Of a stretch of 64,000 nucleotides of DNA, positions 1-10,804 are shown one piece after another (within the stretch, counting starts at the first letter, position 1; every line of letters begins with the position of its first letter). Under the pieces are notes generated by a model. The model was given only the letters and a program-made list of their open reading frames with translations. It was not told the DNA's origin and searched no databases. The DNA is taken from the NCBI RefSeq assembly GCF_037042905.1, contig NC_087262.1:25609001-25673000 (forward strand), written 5' to 3'. The stretch is from Lytechinus pictus. Taxonomy: Eukaryota > Echinodermata > Echinoidea > Temnopleuroida > Toxopneustidae. The translations under genes and the position numbers were made by a program.

Positions 1-334
1 ACCTAGTCGCGGATTAATGTTGATCCTAGCCTGATCTTGCCCGCCTCGTAACGACTCGACTAGCCTTCCTGCTTCGGGTAATGTACGGGGCTTAAAACAC
101 TCGCTTCACGTTCTCTTGTCTTCCTTTTTCTCTCCCTCACTCTCCCTTTTTTCTAAGGAAAAAAATGATGAAAGCCGATGGATGGGAGAAAATTCTGCTC
201 CGCTGGATGGAAATCCTCGCGAAAATCTGACTTTAGCTCGGTTAGGCTTGGGCGACGAATCAGAATGATGGTACTCGTGTTCGCTCGTAGCAGGTAACGA
301 ATGCGACGGCGATTTCAGTCACGGCTACGGGAGG

Positions 335-344
335 TATATAAAAA
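335..344 (+). promoter_or_regulatory. candidate TATA box
   Basis: TATATAAAAA follows GGGAGG and precedes a GC-richer segment of about 30 bases, the spacing expected upstream of a transcription start. No coding exon can be tied to it in this window, so it could serve a non-coding transcript, a distant gene, or be chance. Confidence 0.25.
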
Positions 345-809
345 GATTACTCCCAGCTCATGCGCGGCGAATCTTCTCCGAAGAAAAACCACAGTCTCCG
401 TGATTTACAAGTGACTATTAGACGATAAAGTCTTTAAAAGGGGATGGATAGGGGAAATTACGGGTAGGTTAAAAACAAACTAGATGTGTATATAAATGTT
501 ATATACTTGGCAATAGGAGATGAGAAAAAAAATGTATGGAAATGCGCTAGTTGGTTGACATGCCATGATCGGTGTGCTTCTTTTGGCATGTCCGCGCAAT
601 ATCACACCAATCACGTCTTTGATTGGCGGATTCTTTGAGCTGTCGTCACAATAGTGCCGTGTGCAGAAGCGACGTTGTGTTCCGAGAGTTGAAATGATTA
701 TTGTCAGGTTATTATATTCAAGTACACTTTCCCTTTCAGCCCGTTGGCGCTGTTTCGAAATGATACGAAATGTATATTCGCACTTCCCAACGCTGATTGA
801 TGTGATGGA

Positions 810-851
810 CGAGAGAGAAAGAGAGAGAGGGGGGGGGGGTGGAGAGAGAGA
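810..851. repeat. GA-rich microsatellite with a poly-G core
   Basis: (GA)n on both sides of a run of G. Simple low-complexity sequence; the arginine/glycine-rich ORF across it is an artefact. Confidence 0.8.
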
Positions 852-1981
852 TATGGGGACCGGTAGGAGAGAATTTTCTATGTATGTATTCACAGCAAGC
901 CTAAACAGCTTCAAATATGTATGTCTTCGAATGATTAGGATGGTGAATCTTATGTTTCGTTATTCCACTATTTATGGCATAAAACCTGACTAAATTTGAG
1001 CTTTACTGCGTACATAATTATGAAAGGAATGTCGCCGACATCCTAGAGTTAGTGGACACACAATAAATTCAACGTCCTCTGTCATGTCTGTCGGGCTTGT
1101 TTGCAAACTATATCAATCTGACCCCCAAAAGGATGATGAAATAATTAACACTATAAAAGAAAGGGTTTCTGATTAAACGTCGAATGAACCCATACAGCAT
1201 GGTCTAAACTCTAAGGCTTGTGCAAACCAAGAATTGATATCCTTACAATAAGCTTTTATCTTCCACTGGAGACTTAAAAAAGTGATCAGTTCCACACTTC
1301 TCCCTTGTACTTGCCTGGTATTTTACGATCACTCAAACAAGCAAGTATAGGTGACATCGCAATCTATAAAGGGGGAGGGGGGTAATTCTTCATTTAAAAC
1401 CAGTCCATCATAAGGAACATGCAGACATTACAAGTTCCGCTTTTTATGATGGTTCCTTTATATTTCACTTTCATTAATTGCCATTATCATAATCTTCTGT
1501 ATCCTGTATAATAATCAAACGTATTTCTTGTATTGTGTTATCATATTTTATATTTTTTGAATTATGAAAATAAATTCAATTCAATCTTACAATCTCTGTC
1601 TTTCTTCTCCGCCCCCTCCCCACCTTGGATGCACCTCTTTCACCTGACACGATCGGTGCATCTACATTTCCAGACTCAAAAAAATATCCTAATCAATTTA
1701 GTTTTGAAATATCAAGATAATAAGTATACATTCCAGCGTACTTTATACGTACTCGTTTAACGACTGGTGAACCTTTCTCATGCGCTAAATAATCACCAAT
1801 GAACAATTATGGTGAACATATAAGGAAGGATCACCAGTCGTTCTTAAAGTCGATCTTAACAGCTTTATGAAACCACTGGCGTAAATCCGTGTTGATGGGT
1901 GGGGGGGATGACTGAAATATTTTGGCATTTTTTTTGCAATCATGTTTTTAGATATGCAAGGAATTGCCATTGATATGTCCA

Positions 1982-2936
1982 CAGTGGCGTACCGTGGGTC
2001 ACGGCATGGGGGGGGGGGGCACCAGCAAAAAAATTAATCACTGAGTGAGTGCGCTTGTGAGCGCGCTCAGTTGCCAGTTATACTGACCTAATAGAGACAT
2101 TTTAAGGACAATGTCATTAAACTGATATGTATCTCACTGATCAAATAATGCGAGCGCGAAGCGTGAGCTGAAATTTTTTTATATTCACACCTAAAAAGGG
2201 ACATTATAATAAAATTTGTGTAAACATGATAGGTACCTGTCTCGCTAAACAATGCGAACGCGAAGCGCGAGGTGAAAATTTAGATAATTCAGACCTGAAG
2301 TGGGGCATTCTAAGGTTTTTTTGTAAGAATTAACTAAAACCATACGTATTTCATTAACTGATGCGAGCGCGAAGCGCGAGCTGAAAATTTTTGATATTCA
2401 GATCAGAAGGGACATTTTAAGGACTGATTTTAGGAATTTATGAAAAGCAGACATATCTCACCAATCCACTAATGCGAACGTAATCACGGACAGGAAATGT
2501 TTCATATATACGAAGACCTTAACATGGGGCAATCACTTTTTGAGTCGTGAAAAAGAAGCGTATGTCACTACATAAAACAATGATAAATCAAGTGCTAGGA
2601 AATATATTTGGTTTATATTGACTTGAAAATGGGATGTTTTAGTACAACAGGATTATATATCACATTAAACAGACAATGCGAGCACCAGGAACAATGAAGA
2701 CGTAGGCCCTGGGCAAATTATGTTTCATAAAGTTATGATAAATATGTTTCTTATGTAATGTAACATAACATAATTATAATATAATATTATAATAAATAAT
2801 ATTTTCTTCTTTCCCACTACGTTTCTCTTCCTTTCTCCCTCTTTTTCCTTTTCCCCTTTCTCCGTTTTCTTTTTGGGTCAGCCGATGGGGGGGGGGGGGG
2901 GATGTGCCCCCCATGCCCCCCGTAGTTACGCCACTG
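1982..2936. mobile_element. hAT-like non-autonomous transposon (inner) with perfect 8-bp TSD
   Basis: TIR CAGTGGCGTA at the left and TACGCCACTG at the right. The 8-mer TATGTCCA flanks both ends exactly (1974-1981, 2937-2944). The interior has no ORF of note but holds about four units of a ~110-bp tandem repeat marked by GCGAGCGCGAAGCGCGAGC, and a pair of inverted poly-G/poly-C runs. The same TIR recurs at 18059-18348. Confidence 0.8.
2145..2500. repeat. ~110-bp minisatellite with a GCGAGCGCGAAGCGCGAGC core
   Basis: Cores begin near 2149, 2253, 2363 and 2473 (spacing 104, 110, 110), each followed by a TGAAAATTT-like stretch, TATTCAGA and GGACATTTTAAGG-like sequence. The last unit is diverged. 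The same core word, in either orientation, recurs inside the elements at 10805-11677, 19729-21325 and weakly 18059-18348. Confidence 0.75.
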
Positions 2937-3558
2937 TATGTCCATATGACAAATACCCCTCCAATATTATTTTCTTTTTTACCCCATGATGGTTTAATGG
3001 TTTTATTAGAGATTACATTAAAAAAAAATTGACATTCCATCTTAATCCCTTCCCAAAGACCCCAACATTGATGAATTGGAAGAAACGGGGGTTTCTCTTC
3101 AATGTTATAATAAGGACATAAGTATTTCGTTTGGAAATGGTGAACCGGCTCTTTATTTGCACTTTATGATTCAATAATATTGTTTTATTTGTTAAGCGGT
3201 ATTTTCACCAATAAAACAATTATCTCTTGTGATTTTGTTTTCATTTCTTTCGTAAAAAGTGGGGGGATGTTTGTACAGGCCATCCCCCCCCCCTCCTCGA
3301 AAAGTGGGGGGATATATCCCCCCATCCCCCCGGGATTTACGCCAGTGTATGAAACGGCCCCCAGGTGTGGATCAGTTCCTTGAATGCACTGAGCGTAGCT
3401 GATGAAGCGGCAGCTCGTGTTAATTATGGGGGTAATAATAGTTACGTTTTGACAAAAAGCGCTACATAAATCCAGCTATTATTACCAACATATTTGTTAT
3501 TATTATTATTTGTACCAAGTGGATAGGACAAGAAACCGAGATTGCCGTCCGATAAATA

Positions 3559-3798
3559 CCGTGTTTACCCAATGACTCGGCTCGGGGGTTCGACACGCGA
3601 GCTGTGCTCAACACGGCAATGTGATCGCGTTTATACTGAAACCAAAACAGCGAGTTCGACACGTCCAGCGGGTTTAAACCATGGAAATAATTTTTAATAT
3701 TTCCGTGGTTGAAACCTACGATATTGGCGGATCAAAAAAGCTGTGTTCGACACGGCGCGCGTGTCGAACCCCAGAGCCGAGTCACTGTGTAAACACGG
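3559..3798. mobile_element. TA-flanked palindromic MITE
   Basis: The ends are CCGTGTTTACCCAATGACTC and GAGTCACTGTGTAAACACGG, near-perfect inverted copies that continue inward through GGCTC and GGGGTTCGACACGCG. TA lies on both sides (3557-3558, 3799-3800). Together with the ~240-bp length this fits a Tc1/mariner-type MITE. It is non-coding. Confidence 0.65.
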
Positions 3799-3895
3799 TA
3801 TATGTCTACTCAATCCACAATGAAGGGTATTGTCGAGAATGGATTTAAGTCACGCAGGCTTTAAATACATTTTTGATAACCTGAATATTGGTCGG

Positions 3896-4769
3896 AAGCA
3901 TATCACACCGCCAGAACTTTGCTGGAGCGTTCCTGGAGCGGTGAAAAAAAAATCATCACCGCTCGTTACCGTTCACCATGTTCACCACCGTTTAACAGAA
4001 GTTGGCCCCGTTAAGGGAACGCCGTATTCGCTTGGCCACCGCTGATGGTCCCTCCTACCGCTCCGAAAATTTTGAGCAGCACAAAATATTGCGAGCGGTT
4101 AGGAGCGGACAATATTTTCTTCTCCGGCAAAGTTTACCACCTCTCCAACTTTACGCCCAGTCAAAGTTTGGCACCGCTAGACGCAAGTTCGTGGACGCTT
4201 GGGTCCGCTAGGCCAACGCAGAAATCTTGAACGCTGGACCACCGCTGCTTCCCCAGCTTTGACCGGGCAGTGATTAAACGTTGCAAAAACTCTGGCGGAG
4301 CGGTTGTTAGCGTTTTATGAGCGGACACGGGATCGCTTGAACGGTGTCGGGCGTTGAAGCAGCGATTCATTGCGATGATGAACTTTGGTTTGGCGTTGGT
4401 ATGGAAGTGTCAGAGCGGGACCAGCATTTGGCCATACATACGGGGAGAAAGGATCAGAACTTCTATCAAAGAGATCCATTCAGCTCCGTAGTCCTAACCC
4501 TAACCCTATGGTATGCCGCTAACCCAAATTTAAACCCCCGCCGAGCCAACGCTCGCATGCGCAGCACGCCGCTCTATCAACGCTCACGTCACCACTAAAC
4601 TAATGCTAAAGCAACGCCGGCTTCAGCGGTGCACCGCTCAGGCAAAACCCGTGTTTTCAAATTTTCTCCCATTTTGTGCCCAGTGGTGACGAGCGTTGTC
4701 GAAATTCGGCCTCCTCTCCCTACCGTTGAAGGAACTCTCCAACACAGTTCGGTCGGTGTGACAAGGCTT
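3896..4769. mobile_element. GC-rich TIR element with iterated ACCGCTC/GAGCGGT words
   Basis: The left end (TCACACCGCCAGAACTTTGC, then TGGAGCGTTCCT) matches the inverted right end (TCACACCGACCGAACTGTGT, then TGGAGAGTTCCT) over about 35 bases. The interior repeats GAGCGGT/ACCGCTC many times in both orientations. No target duplication could be fixed and there is no transposase. Several overlapping ORFs here reflect GC-rich repeats only. Confidence 0.5.
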
Positions 4770-4900
4770 TAACCGACTGAGCTGTGAAAATGTCAATTTC
4801 TCAACAGAAGAACTAATTCTAACAACTAAAAATGACAGAGTCATAGTGATTGACCAAAATAAACAATTTTAATATTTAAACTAGTATTTTAGGTCCTACG

Positions 4901-5544
4901 TTAGGCTAAGGTCACAACTCCAAAATTTAGCCTGCTCGGCGACCGGGCAGCGAGTTTTTAGCCAATTTCGCCCGGGCACCGACCGGCGGCCGTCCGGGCA
5001 CCACTGGTTTTGGGGGCATCGCTCGGTCGCCGCTCAAGATTTAGCGCGGAGTTAAAATTCTAGCGGTGCCTGCACTTTTTACTCGCCGCCCGAAATACGC
5101 TCGGCGCCCGGTTGGTCGCCGTTCGGGCGCCAACGTAATCGAGCGGTCGCCGTCGAACGATATTAGGTCCAAAATTTAACTCGTTGGATCAACAGCTGTC
5201 GAGCAGTCATCGGCCGGTCGCTGGCCGGTCAGAAATCAGTCGATGATCTCGCGGCGAACTGAAGATCGGACGGACGATTACCTAAAAATAGGCCGATGGC
5301 CGGTGGGAGACCGCCCGGGATTCGATGGGTCGTCAGCCGATCACTGCTCGGAAGCCAAACAGAAAAGTTCCCAGATTAGGCTTTAAATAATGGGTAATCG
5401 ACCGGGCACTGCTCGGCCACCGCTAAGTATTTTTACAGCCCGATCGACTTCTACAAAAATCGTTCGACGATGCCTCAATTCCAGCGTCGCCCGAGCAGGC
5501 TACTAATCGGTCGGCCGCCGCTCTGAGTTGTGACTGAAGCCTAA
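4901..5544. mobile_element. GC-rich TIR element with iterated CGACCGGGCA words
   Basis: Left end TTAGGCTAAGGTCACAACTC. The right end, inverted, is TTAGGCTTCAGTCACAACTC, an 18/20 match. The interior is unusually GC-rich for this window and repeats CGACCGGGCA, GGTCGCCG and CGGCCGG in both orientations. It may be TA-flanked (TTAGG / CCTAA). Non-coding. Confidence 0.6.
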
Positions 5545-5881
5545 GGCTCAAATTTACGTTAAAGAGAGATGATTCACATACGCTGAAAGTGGACAGAAGC
5601 CGTCGTCGGCGGCTGCTTGACCGATCACCTCCCTAATTTTGTTTATTGCCGGACTGACACTGCCTCGGACTGAGTCTACCTTGGATGTGGGTTGAAGGTG
5701 CCTTCACACCGGCTTCGGTCATGCAGCTTCAACGTGTTCAAGTGGACTCAGGCCGGCTTGACCACTTAACTAGAAATCGCGAACAATATTTAGAGGTAAC
5801 GGAAAATGTAAAATATTGACATAAAAAGTCAGGCGACTCGTTTCACGTGAATAGGCGATGTGAGGCCGGCTGATAATTATG

Positions 5882-6153
5882 GGCCTTTTCACACGTGAAT
5901 CTTGAATCATCATTGTCATGGAGATTGCAATTCGTCTTTAGAATCATCGGACCTTTCACATGGAAAATTCGTACCCTAATTTAAGTGAAACTTAAATGGA
6001 ATTCATCTCCGGAGTAGAATTTGAATTCGTGATTGTAATAAGCGTTCGTGATTGTAGTTTGGTTTCACACGGGCTAAAAATTCGTCATTAGCCTTATTTT
6101 TCATTTGAATCATCATTCAAATTACGATTTTTTTTTTACCGTGTGAAAGTGGG
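5882..6153. mobile_element. TIR element with 4-bp TSD (TATG)
   Basis: Left end GGCCTTTTCACACG; right end inverted CCCACTTTCACACG. TATG lies on both sides (5878-5881, 6154-6157). The interior repeats GAATCATCATT and GAATTCGTGATTG-like words. Non-coding, 272 bp. It lies inside another repetitive stretch (about 5690-6290) rich in GGCTTC/GCCGGC words. Confidence 0.5.
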
Positions 6154-6157
6154 TATG

Positions 6158-6766
6158 TCTATCAGGGGAAAATGAACTCGAGGCGGCTTCATTCCACTTT
6201 TGGCTTATGTATCACCACCCAAATTGCAGGCGTGAAGGCGGCTTCAAGTTCGGTGTCGGAGGCGGTCTCAAACCTGACGATGTGTATCACGGGGCTAAGT
6301 TAATCAGCCATAGTTGTTGACCTTATAGACGACATAAATTACTCTCGGGTCTTTTTTTTTTCAATGTGGAGACAATGGCAGAGCGGGGATTCGTATTCAT
6401 CATGTTCATGAGTCCAATGCTCAAATTATCGGGGTCATTTTGTAGATGACGAGCTTCAGATCAGCCTGCATGGAGTCGCATCTTACATAGATTTTTAATT
6501 CCTCTCGCCAATATTTCCTCCTCCTTCAGCATGTTCAATACCTGTCATAACGCCACAACATGGAGCTAAAAATATGCCTCTAAACAAGCTGACAATCCAT
6601 GATCACTAGTCGCCATGTATATAAAGTAATGATGTCCAAACAGCGATTGCTAATAGCCGAGCATGAATAATTATATACACTGCCCAGAAATATATTGTTA
6701 TTCCCTCCTTCATTCCTTCTGTCCTATCCCACTTTTTTATAGACCCCTATTTGTTTTATCCCTTTC
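6158..6766. other. non-coding intergenic DNA
   Basis: I see no gene. The stretch to about 6290 shares GGCGGCTTC words with 5690-5870, as if one older element had been split by the insertion at 5882-6153. The remainder is ordinary AT-rich sequence. Confidence 0.4.
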
Positions 6767-6940
6767 CAGGGGCCGAGGAACGGTTTTCAAAGTAGGGGCT
6801 GAGCCAAATATGGAGGGGGGGGGGACGGACCATGCAAAAAATCACAATCATAATGGTCATTTTTACGTTTTTTGTACAAGGTTTTGGGAAAAAAGTGGGG
6901 GCTGAAGCCCCCCCCCCCCCCCCCGCTTCCGCGGCCCCTG
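6767..6940. mobile_element. small hAT-like MITE with poly-G/poly-C pair
   Basis: Left end CAGGGGCCGAGGAACG; right end inverted CAGGGGCCGCGGAAGC. A G-run near 6817 and a C-run near 6908-6924 sit as an inverted pair, as in other hAT-like elements of this window. The 8-bp flanks do not match well, so family placement rests on the TIR. Confidence 0.5.
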
Positions 6941-7259
6941 TTTTTCTTACTACTTCACAAGATTACAGGGATGGTCTAGCCATGTTTTCCTTTGCGCCGC
7001 TCTTGGTATACTAATTCTAGATTTTGCTAATAATTGACCATCTGACTCTTGATCATCAGATCAGTAGGTCCATGCTGCTAACAAGATCTGAGAGAAACTT
7101 TCAATTTGAATCTCTCTGGACACAGCCGCCTCGTACACCAGAAGTTGCCACAAAATCCATTGCAACCATAGACATGATAGAGGGGGATCTGTCCACCTCT
7201 ATGGTTGCAACCAAACGGACAGCTCCATTACATGCACTCCAGCCTTTATCATGGATCTG

Positions 7260-7413
7260 GGGAGCGTTTCATGAAAGAACATGTCGGACTTTTTATCCGA
7301 CAAGACATGTTTTGCGACAGTTACCACAGTGACAGTACCTCACAGCCAATCAGAATCAAGGAAAGTTGCCAGATCTGACAACTTGTCAGACAAAAATATT
7401 GATGAACGCTCCC
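7260..7413. mobile_element. MITE, GGGAGCGTTTCAT family, 3-bp CTG target duplication
   Basis: The ends GGGAGCGTTTCATGAAAG and ATTGATGAACGCTCCC are inverted copies with an inner palindrome around GTCGGACTTTTTATCCGAC. CTG flanks both ends (7257-7259, 7414-7416). A second copy at 29431-29587 is flanked by CAG and has an empty counterpart site in this same window, which confirms a 3-bp duplication. Non-coding. Confidence 0.75.
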
Positions 7414-7854
7414 CTGGACTTTTTTATGTCTGTCTGTCGACTTATTTTATGCCAACGTCTCAGAGAACAGAGGTCACACCATTCGGCCCTGGTTGTCATG
7501 GTTGTATAGCACCTTCCTAGTGAAGACTGGCGTCCGCTACAGGGCCAGAAAAAGTAGGACAAGACGTAAAATGCAGAGTGTTATGCAATTTCTGCAACAT
7601 GTTTGCATCTTATTCAAAGGGTCAGCACACTGGCTTTGTCAGTATTTTATTTCATTCCTGAACACTCCCTGGCATTCGAAAAAAAAATGCGCCGGCCGTG
7701 TACCAAGTTTGCTTTCCAATACAATTTGGACGCTGATATTGATACTGCGCCAAGGTCGGTGCTGAGTGTTTCTTACGCTGTTCGTAAGTTACAAAATCAT
7801 GGCTTTACACACATTGATGATCCTGTCTTCGTTATATCCATCTGTAGATGACTA
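7414..7854. other. no supported gene; MITE-rich flank
   Basis: ORFs of 80-90 codons overlap here in two frames but show no family motif. Sequence near 7780-7800 (TTACGCTGTTCGTAAGTTAC) resembles the arms of the TTTCATAAAGC MITE family. Just upstream, 7161-7173 and 7198-7210 form a 13-bp hairpin (TTGCAACCATAGA and its complement). Confidence 0.35.
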
Positions 7855-8018
7855 ATACCTCAGTCACATTTCCCCTACGGCCGCCATACGGCAAGTCAAA
7901 AACAGCCGTTTTATATAATTTTATTCACCCCCATTGTGTAGCTGATACAAAAAAAATGTTCAAGCGGCTGTTTTCAACTCGCCGCACGGCGGCTGTAGGG
8001 GAAATGTGACTGAGGTAT
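7855..8018. mobile_element. 164-bp TA-flanked MITE, copy 1
   Basis: A long near-perfect inverted repeat: ATACCTCAGTCACATTTCCC at the left and GGGAAATGTGACTGAGGTAT at the right, continuing through CCGCC and AACAGCCGTTT. TA duplicates at 7853-7854 and 8019-8020. A second copy of the same length lies at 8975-9138. Confidence 0.8.
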
Positions 8019-8974
8019 TAGCACCCATTCAAGTACACGTTCCAGTCGTGGGTATAAAGTCATGCAGAACTTTATGAACAGCTTTATGAAACACCCACCA
8101 GGAAATATGCGTGTTGTCTGCAAGCAGTATACAGGGACAGGGGCGTTGCATGGAGGAATTGTCCTATTCTTCTATCCGACGGTGTTTGACCGTCAGACAC
8201 CTGTGCTCAGCCAGATATTGCGCCCGTCGGAGCCACTGTGATGGTATGGTAGTTAGCGAACAACTTTTTCTAAGTAAACATGGAGATATGGAAAAATAGG
8301 GAGAGAAATAGGGAGAGTGAGAGAAAAGACGGAGAAAGACGAGATAATAAATTAAAAGGGAAAGAAAACAGACAAACATTTGCAAAGTAAAAGAACAGAG
8401 AAAATGAGACTGTGGGGGTGTGTCGTTTTTTCGCTCTCATATTCCGTGACCTTACTATATTAGGGACTACTTGTCATGATTCGTATTTGGTAAAATTTTC
8501 TATGGCTTTACTTTATCTCATTATGTTTTATTTACGCATTTATTTCTTGAAAAAAAAATGAATGAAGGAATTAAAATGAATTTCTGTTGCAAAATAGCAG
8601 GAAGCCTTATAAATTTGCAGGAATTAAGTATCTCATTATCGATAGACGCAATTCTCTTTTGTTTTTAAGAAGCACTACAAAGTGTGTTTAGTTCGCAATT
8701 AGGCTAAAAATAATTTAATTTTGACATGTGCAAACTACCTCGCTTTGTCGCTATGGAAATATTCACTTAGCTTGGCACAGAAATCCTTCACACTTACCCA
8801 ATGGAAAAGGTTAAAATGAGAAGTTCCACATTTTGAATTGAGAAAATTTCTTGCTTTTTGCACGAAAACAAACTTACGTCCACCCCTTCTCACTGCTATA
8901 TCAAATTTCATCCTGGATTATAGTTTTGAAGTGCCAAGTTTCACGATTGAAAATGGAATTTGTGTTCTAGCTTA
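8019..8974. other. non-coding; MITE relic near 8040-8105
   Basis: AACAGCTTTATGAAACACCCACCAGG near 8080-8103, preceded by a partial copy, is one arm of the TTTCATAAAGC MITE family. The remainder is AT-rich with no supported exon. Confidence 0.4.
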
Positions 8975-9138
8975 ATACCATGGTCACATTTGCTCTACGG
9001 CGGCCGTACGGCGAGTCGAAAACAGCCGTTTTATTCATTTTTACTAAAATCATCTATATGTAGCTGGTACAAATAAATGTAAAACGGCTGTTTTCGACTC
9101 GCCGTACGGCCGCCGTAGAACAAATGTGACCAAGGTAT
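8975..9138. mobile_element. 164-bp TA-flanked MITE, copy 2
   Basis: Same family as 7855-8018: ATACCATGGTCACATTTGCT at the left and its near-complement ending in GGTAT at the right, with AACAGCCGTTTTAT and AAAACGGCTGTTTTCGACTC in the arms. Left TA is intact (8973-8974); the right one has decayed to AA. Identical length to copy 1. Confidence 0.8.
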
Positions 9139-9304
9139 AAGAGTTCCAACAAAGTTTATTTCCAAATCCAAATTTTCGACATAAACCTCACGTCTTCGTC
9201 AGTGATAAAAAGCTCACAATCTGACTTTGTTGGAACTACCAATGCATTACCTCTTCGTCTCTTTTATCTCATCTGTTTCCAACACGCGGAATGTAATATC
9301 GTTT

Positions 9305-9329
9305 TATATATATATATATATATATATAT
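9305..9329. repeat. (TA)n microsatellite
   Basis: About twelve uninterrupted TA units. Flanking sequence is non-coding. Confidence 0.9.
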
Positions 9330-9513
9330 CCTGGATAATTATCTTGGAGATCTGCTGAAGACCTAAGAGACAGTGAGAGTGTATTTCTAATATATTATGG
9401 TGAAGACCATATGCTTGACAGTATGATTCATCCACCTCTTGAGAACAAATTATTTTCATATTATTTATTTTATTTCCAATTTATCTGCAGGGTACGTTTG
9501 ATACGTCAAACGG

Positions 9514-9690
9514 GGCGTCGTCGTGGTCAAGTGGTTATGACTCTCATTTTTCAATCCGAGGATGTGGGTTCGATTCCTAGCCATGGCGTGTCTTCCTTCA
9601 GCAAGAAATTTACCCACATTATGCTGCACTCAACTCAGGTGAGGTGAATGGGTAGGCCTACCCGGTAGGAAAAAAAATCATCGATTTAAA
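9514..9690 (+). mobile_element. tRNA-headed SINE
   Basis: The head carries RNA polymerase III promoter boxes: GTGGTCAAGTGGTTATGAC (A box region) and GGGTTCGATTCCTAGCC (B box). The body (TTTACCCACATTATGCTGC, then GGTGAGGTGAATGGGTA) is shared with the SINE at 36499. No anticodon arm or acceptor stem closes, so it is a retroposon rather than a tRNA gene. Confidence 0.65.
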
Positions 9691-9836
9691 TGTCTTCGGT
9701 AATGCATTATCTCATTGAGGTGAGTGAGTATTGGCCATGGAATTTGACGGAAGATTTTGTTAATAACCTCATCATTTTGAAATGGCGAGATACGCATATA
9801 CGAAGTCGACTTCTAAAATGTTATTTTGTTGACAAG

Positions 9837-10076
9837 CATAGGCGGCGGAAGCGGGGGGGGGGGTCCTGTCCCCCCTAAAGTTTTTGTTGATAACATTTTT
9901 TTTTTGCTTGTCAATTAATTTTGTTTGCTGCGTCCCCCCCCCCTAAATTCAGGTTGACCCCCTAAAATTTTTGTGGTCCCCCCTAATTTTTTTATTTGCT
10001 TGTCAATTTTTTTACATGTGTCCATCCCAAAATTTCAGGTGGACCCCCCTAAATTTTGTGGCTTCCGCCGCCAATT
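9837..10076. mobile_element. hAT-like MITE with 8-bp TSD (7/8)
   Basis: Inverted ends share GGCGGCGGAAGC / GCTTCCGCCGCC. Flanking 8-mers TTGACAAG (9829-9836) and TTGGCAAG (10077-10084) differ at one base. G- and C-runs are paired inside, with repeated CCCCCCTAAA words. Non-coding, 240 bp. Confidence 0.65.
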
Positions 10077-10804
10077 TTGGCAAGGCGAGATATGCAACAA
10101 TGAAGTAACTCGCCACCAGACAGTTTCATCAGTCGACTTGTCAAGATGGCATTTGTAAGCTTCCTTGGAGTCTCAGTGAGATTGTGTGTCATTATAATGG
10201 ACTTGAATTCAATAGAGCCTATTAAGCAGGACAATAGAAATTTTGGCAAAAAAAAATCTTGATCATCATACAGGTTTTATTATTATTATTTATGTATATA
10301 ATGCAGGCCTACTCTTATCAAAATAAGAATAAGATATTGACTAAGAACATAAACAGTATACATTAAAAATAATTTGGGATAAGCAAATGTATGCGTCAAA
10401 AATTCTTAGGAAAATTTGTGTGAGTGTATATCCTCTCCCTCCGATTGGGCCTATGTTGTCATAAAAAAACATACACTAATATAAATACAATAACAAGTAG
10501 AAATTAATGACGAAAAATTGTAAAAGTTTGTTACAATCAGGTTTGAACAATCATCAAGTAAGGTTTCAATTTAAGGTTTCTAGTAGAATCATTAAAAAAA
10601 ATATTTTGCAGGTAGTGGTGGTGTTTATGTTCGTCTGTGATCATCAGTAATTCACCTCGATTTCCACTTTCATTACCTTTGTTGGATAATCAAGTTTTGT
10701 TTGAGTTAAACAAATGTTTCTTTAGTTGTACTACATGTATATTTTACCTAGGCTGGTCACATATCGACTAACTTCAATTTTATGTTACGTTATGATACCA
10801 AACC
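10077..10804. other. non-coding AT-rich DNA
   Basis: No exon is supported. GGCGAGATATGCAACAATGAAG at 10084 echoes GGCGAGATACGCATATACGAAG at 9785 on the other side of the hAT-like MITE, a short old direct duplication. A (TTA)n run lies near 10278. Confidence 0.4.

Larger units (their letters stand above)
1..1737. other. non-coding stretch, no supported gene
   Basis: No exon-like ORF with recognisable protein similarity is seen on either strand. The first 420 bases are GC-richer than what follows and contain a TATA-like box (entry at 335-344). The rest is AT-rich with a purine microsatellite near 810-851. Short ORFs on both strands here read as low-complexity serine/proline or arginine/glycine and are treated as chance. 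Confidence 0.5.
1874..3348. mobile_element. hAT-like non-autonomous transposon (outer) with 8-bp TSD
   Basis: The ends are CACTGGCGTAAATCC and GGATTTACGCCAGTG, inverted copies of each other. Both sides carry the identical 8-mer TATGAAAC (1866-1873 and 3349-3356). An 8-bp target duplication with CA-starting TIRs is the hallmark of hAT transposons. No transposase ORF is present. Poly-G/poly-C runs lie just inside the ends. A second hAT-like element occupies 1982-2936 within it. Confidence 0.75.
1738..3362. mobile_element. old MITE of the TTTCATAAAGC family, split by nested hAT-like elements
   Basis: The left part (about 1738-1873) contains ACGACTGGTG, then after a spacer ATCACCAGTCGTTCTTAAAG and AACAGCTTTATGAAAC. 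These are the two arms of the MITE that is better preserved at 36644-36814. The right tip (GAAACGGCCCCC) continues after 3348, so the element was cut by the insertion at 1874-3348. The left terminus is degraded and its exact start is uncertain. Confidence 0.45.

Noticed and set aside
4493..4506. CCTAACCCTAACCCTA, telomere-like
   Set aside because: Only about two and a half TTAGGG-type units inside a GC-rich transposon; no array.
9139..9240. Penelope-like element end (AACTTTGTTGGAAC words on both sides)
   Set aside because: GTTCCAACAAAGT and ACTTTGTTGGAAC face each other 60 bases apart but no reverse transcriptase or GIY-YIG motif is near; too little to name.
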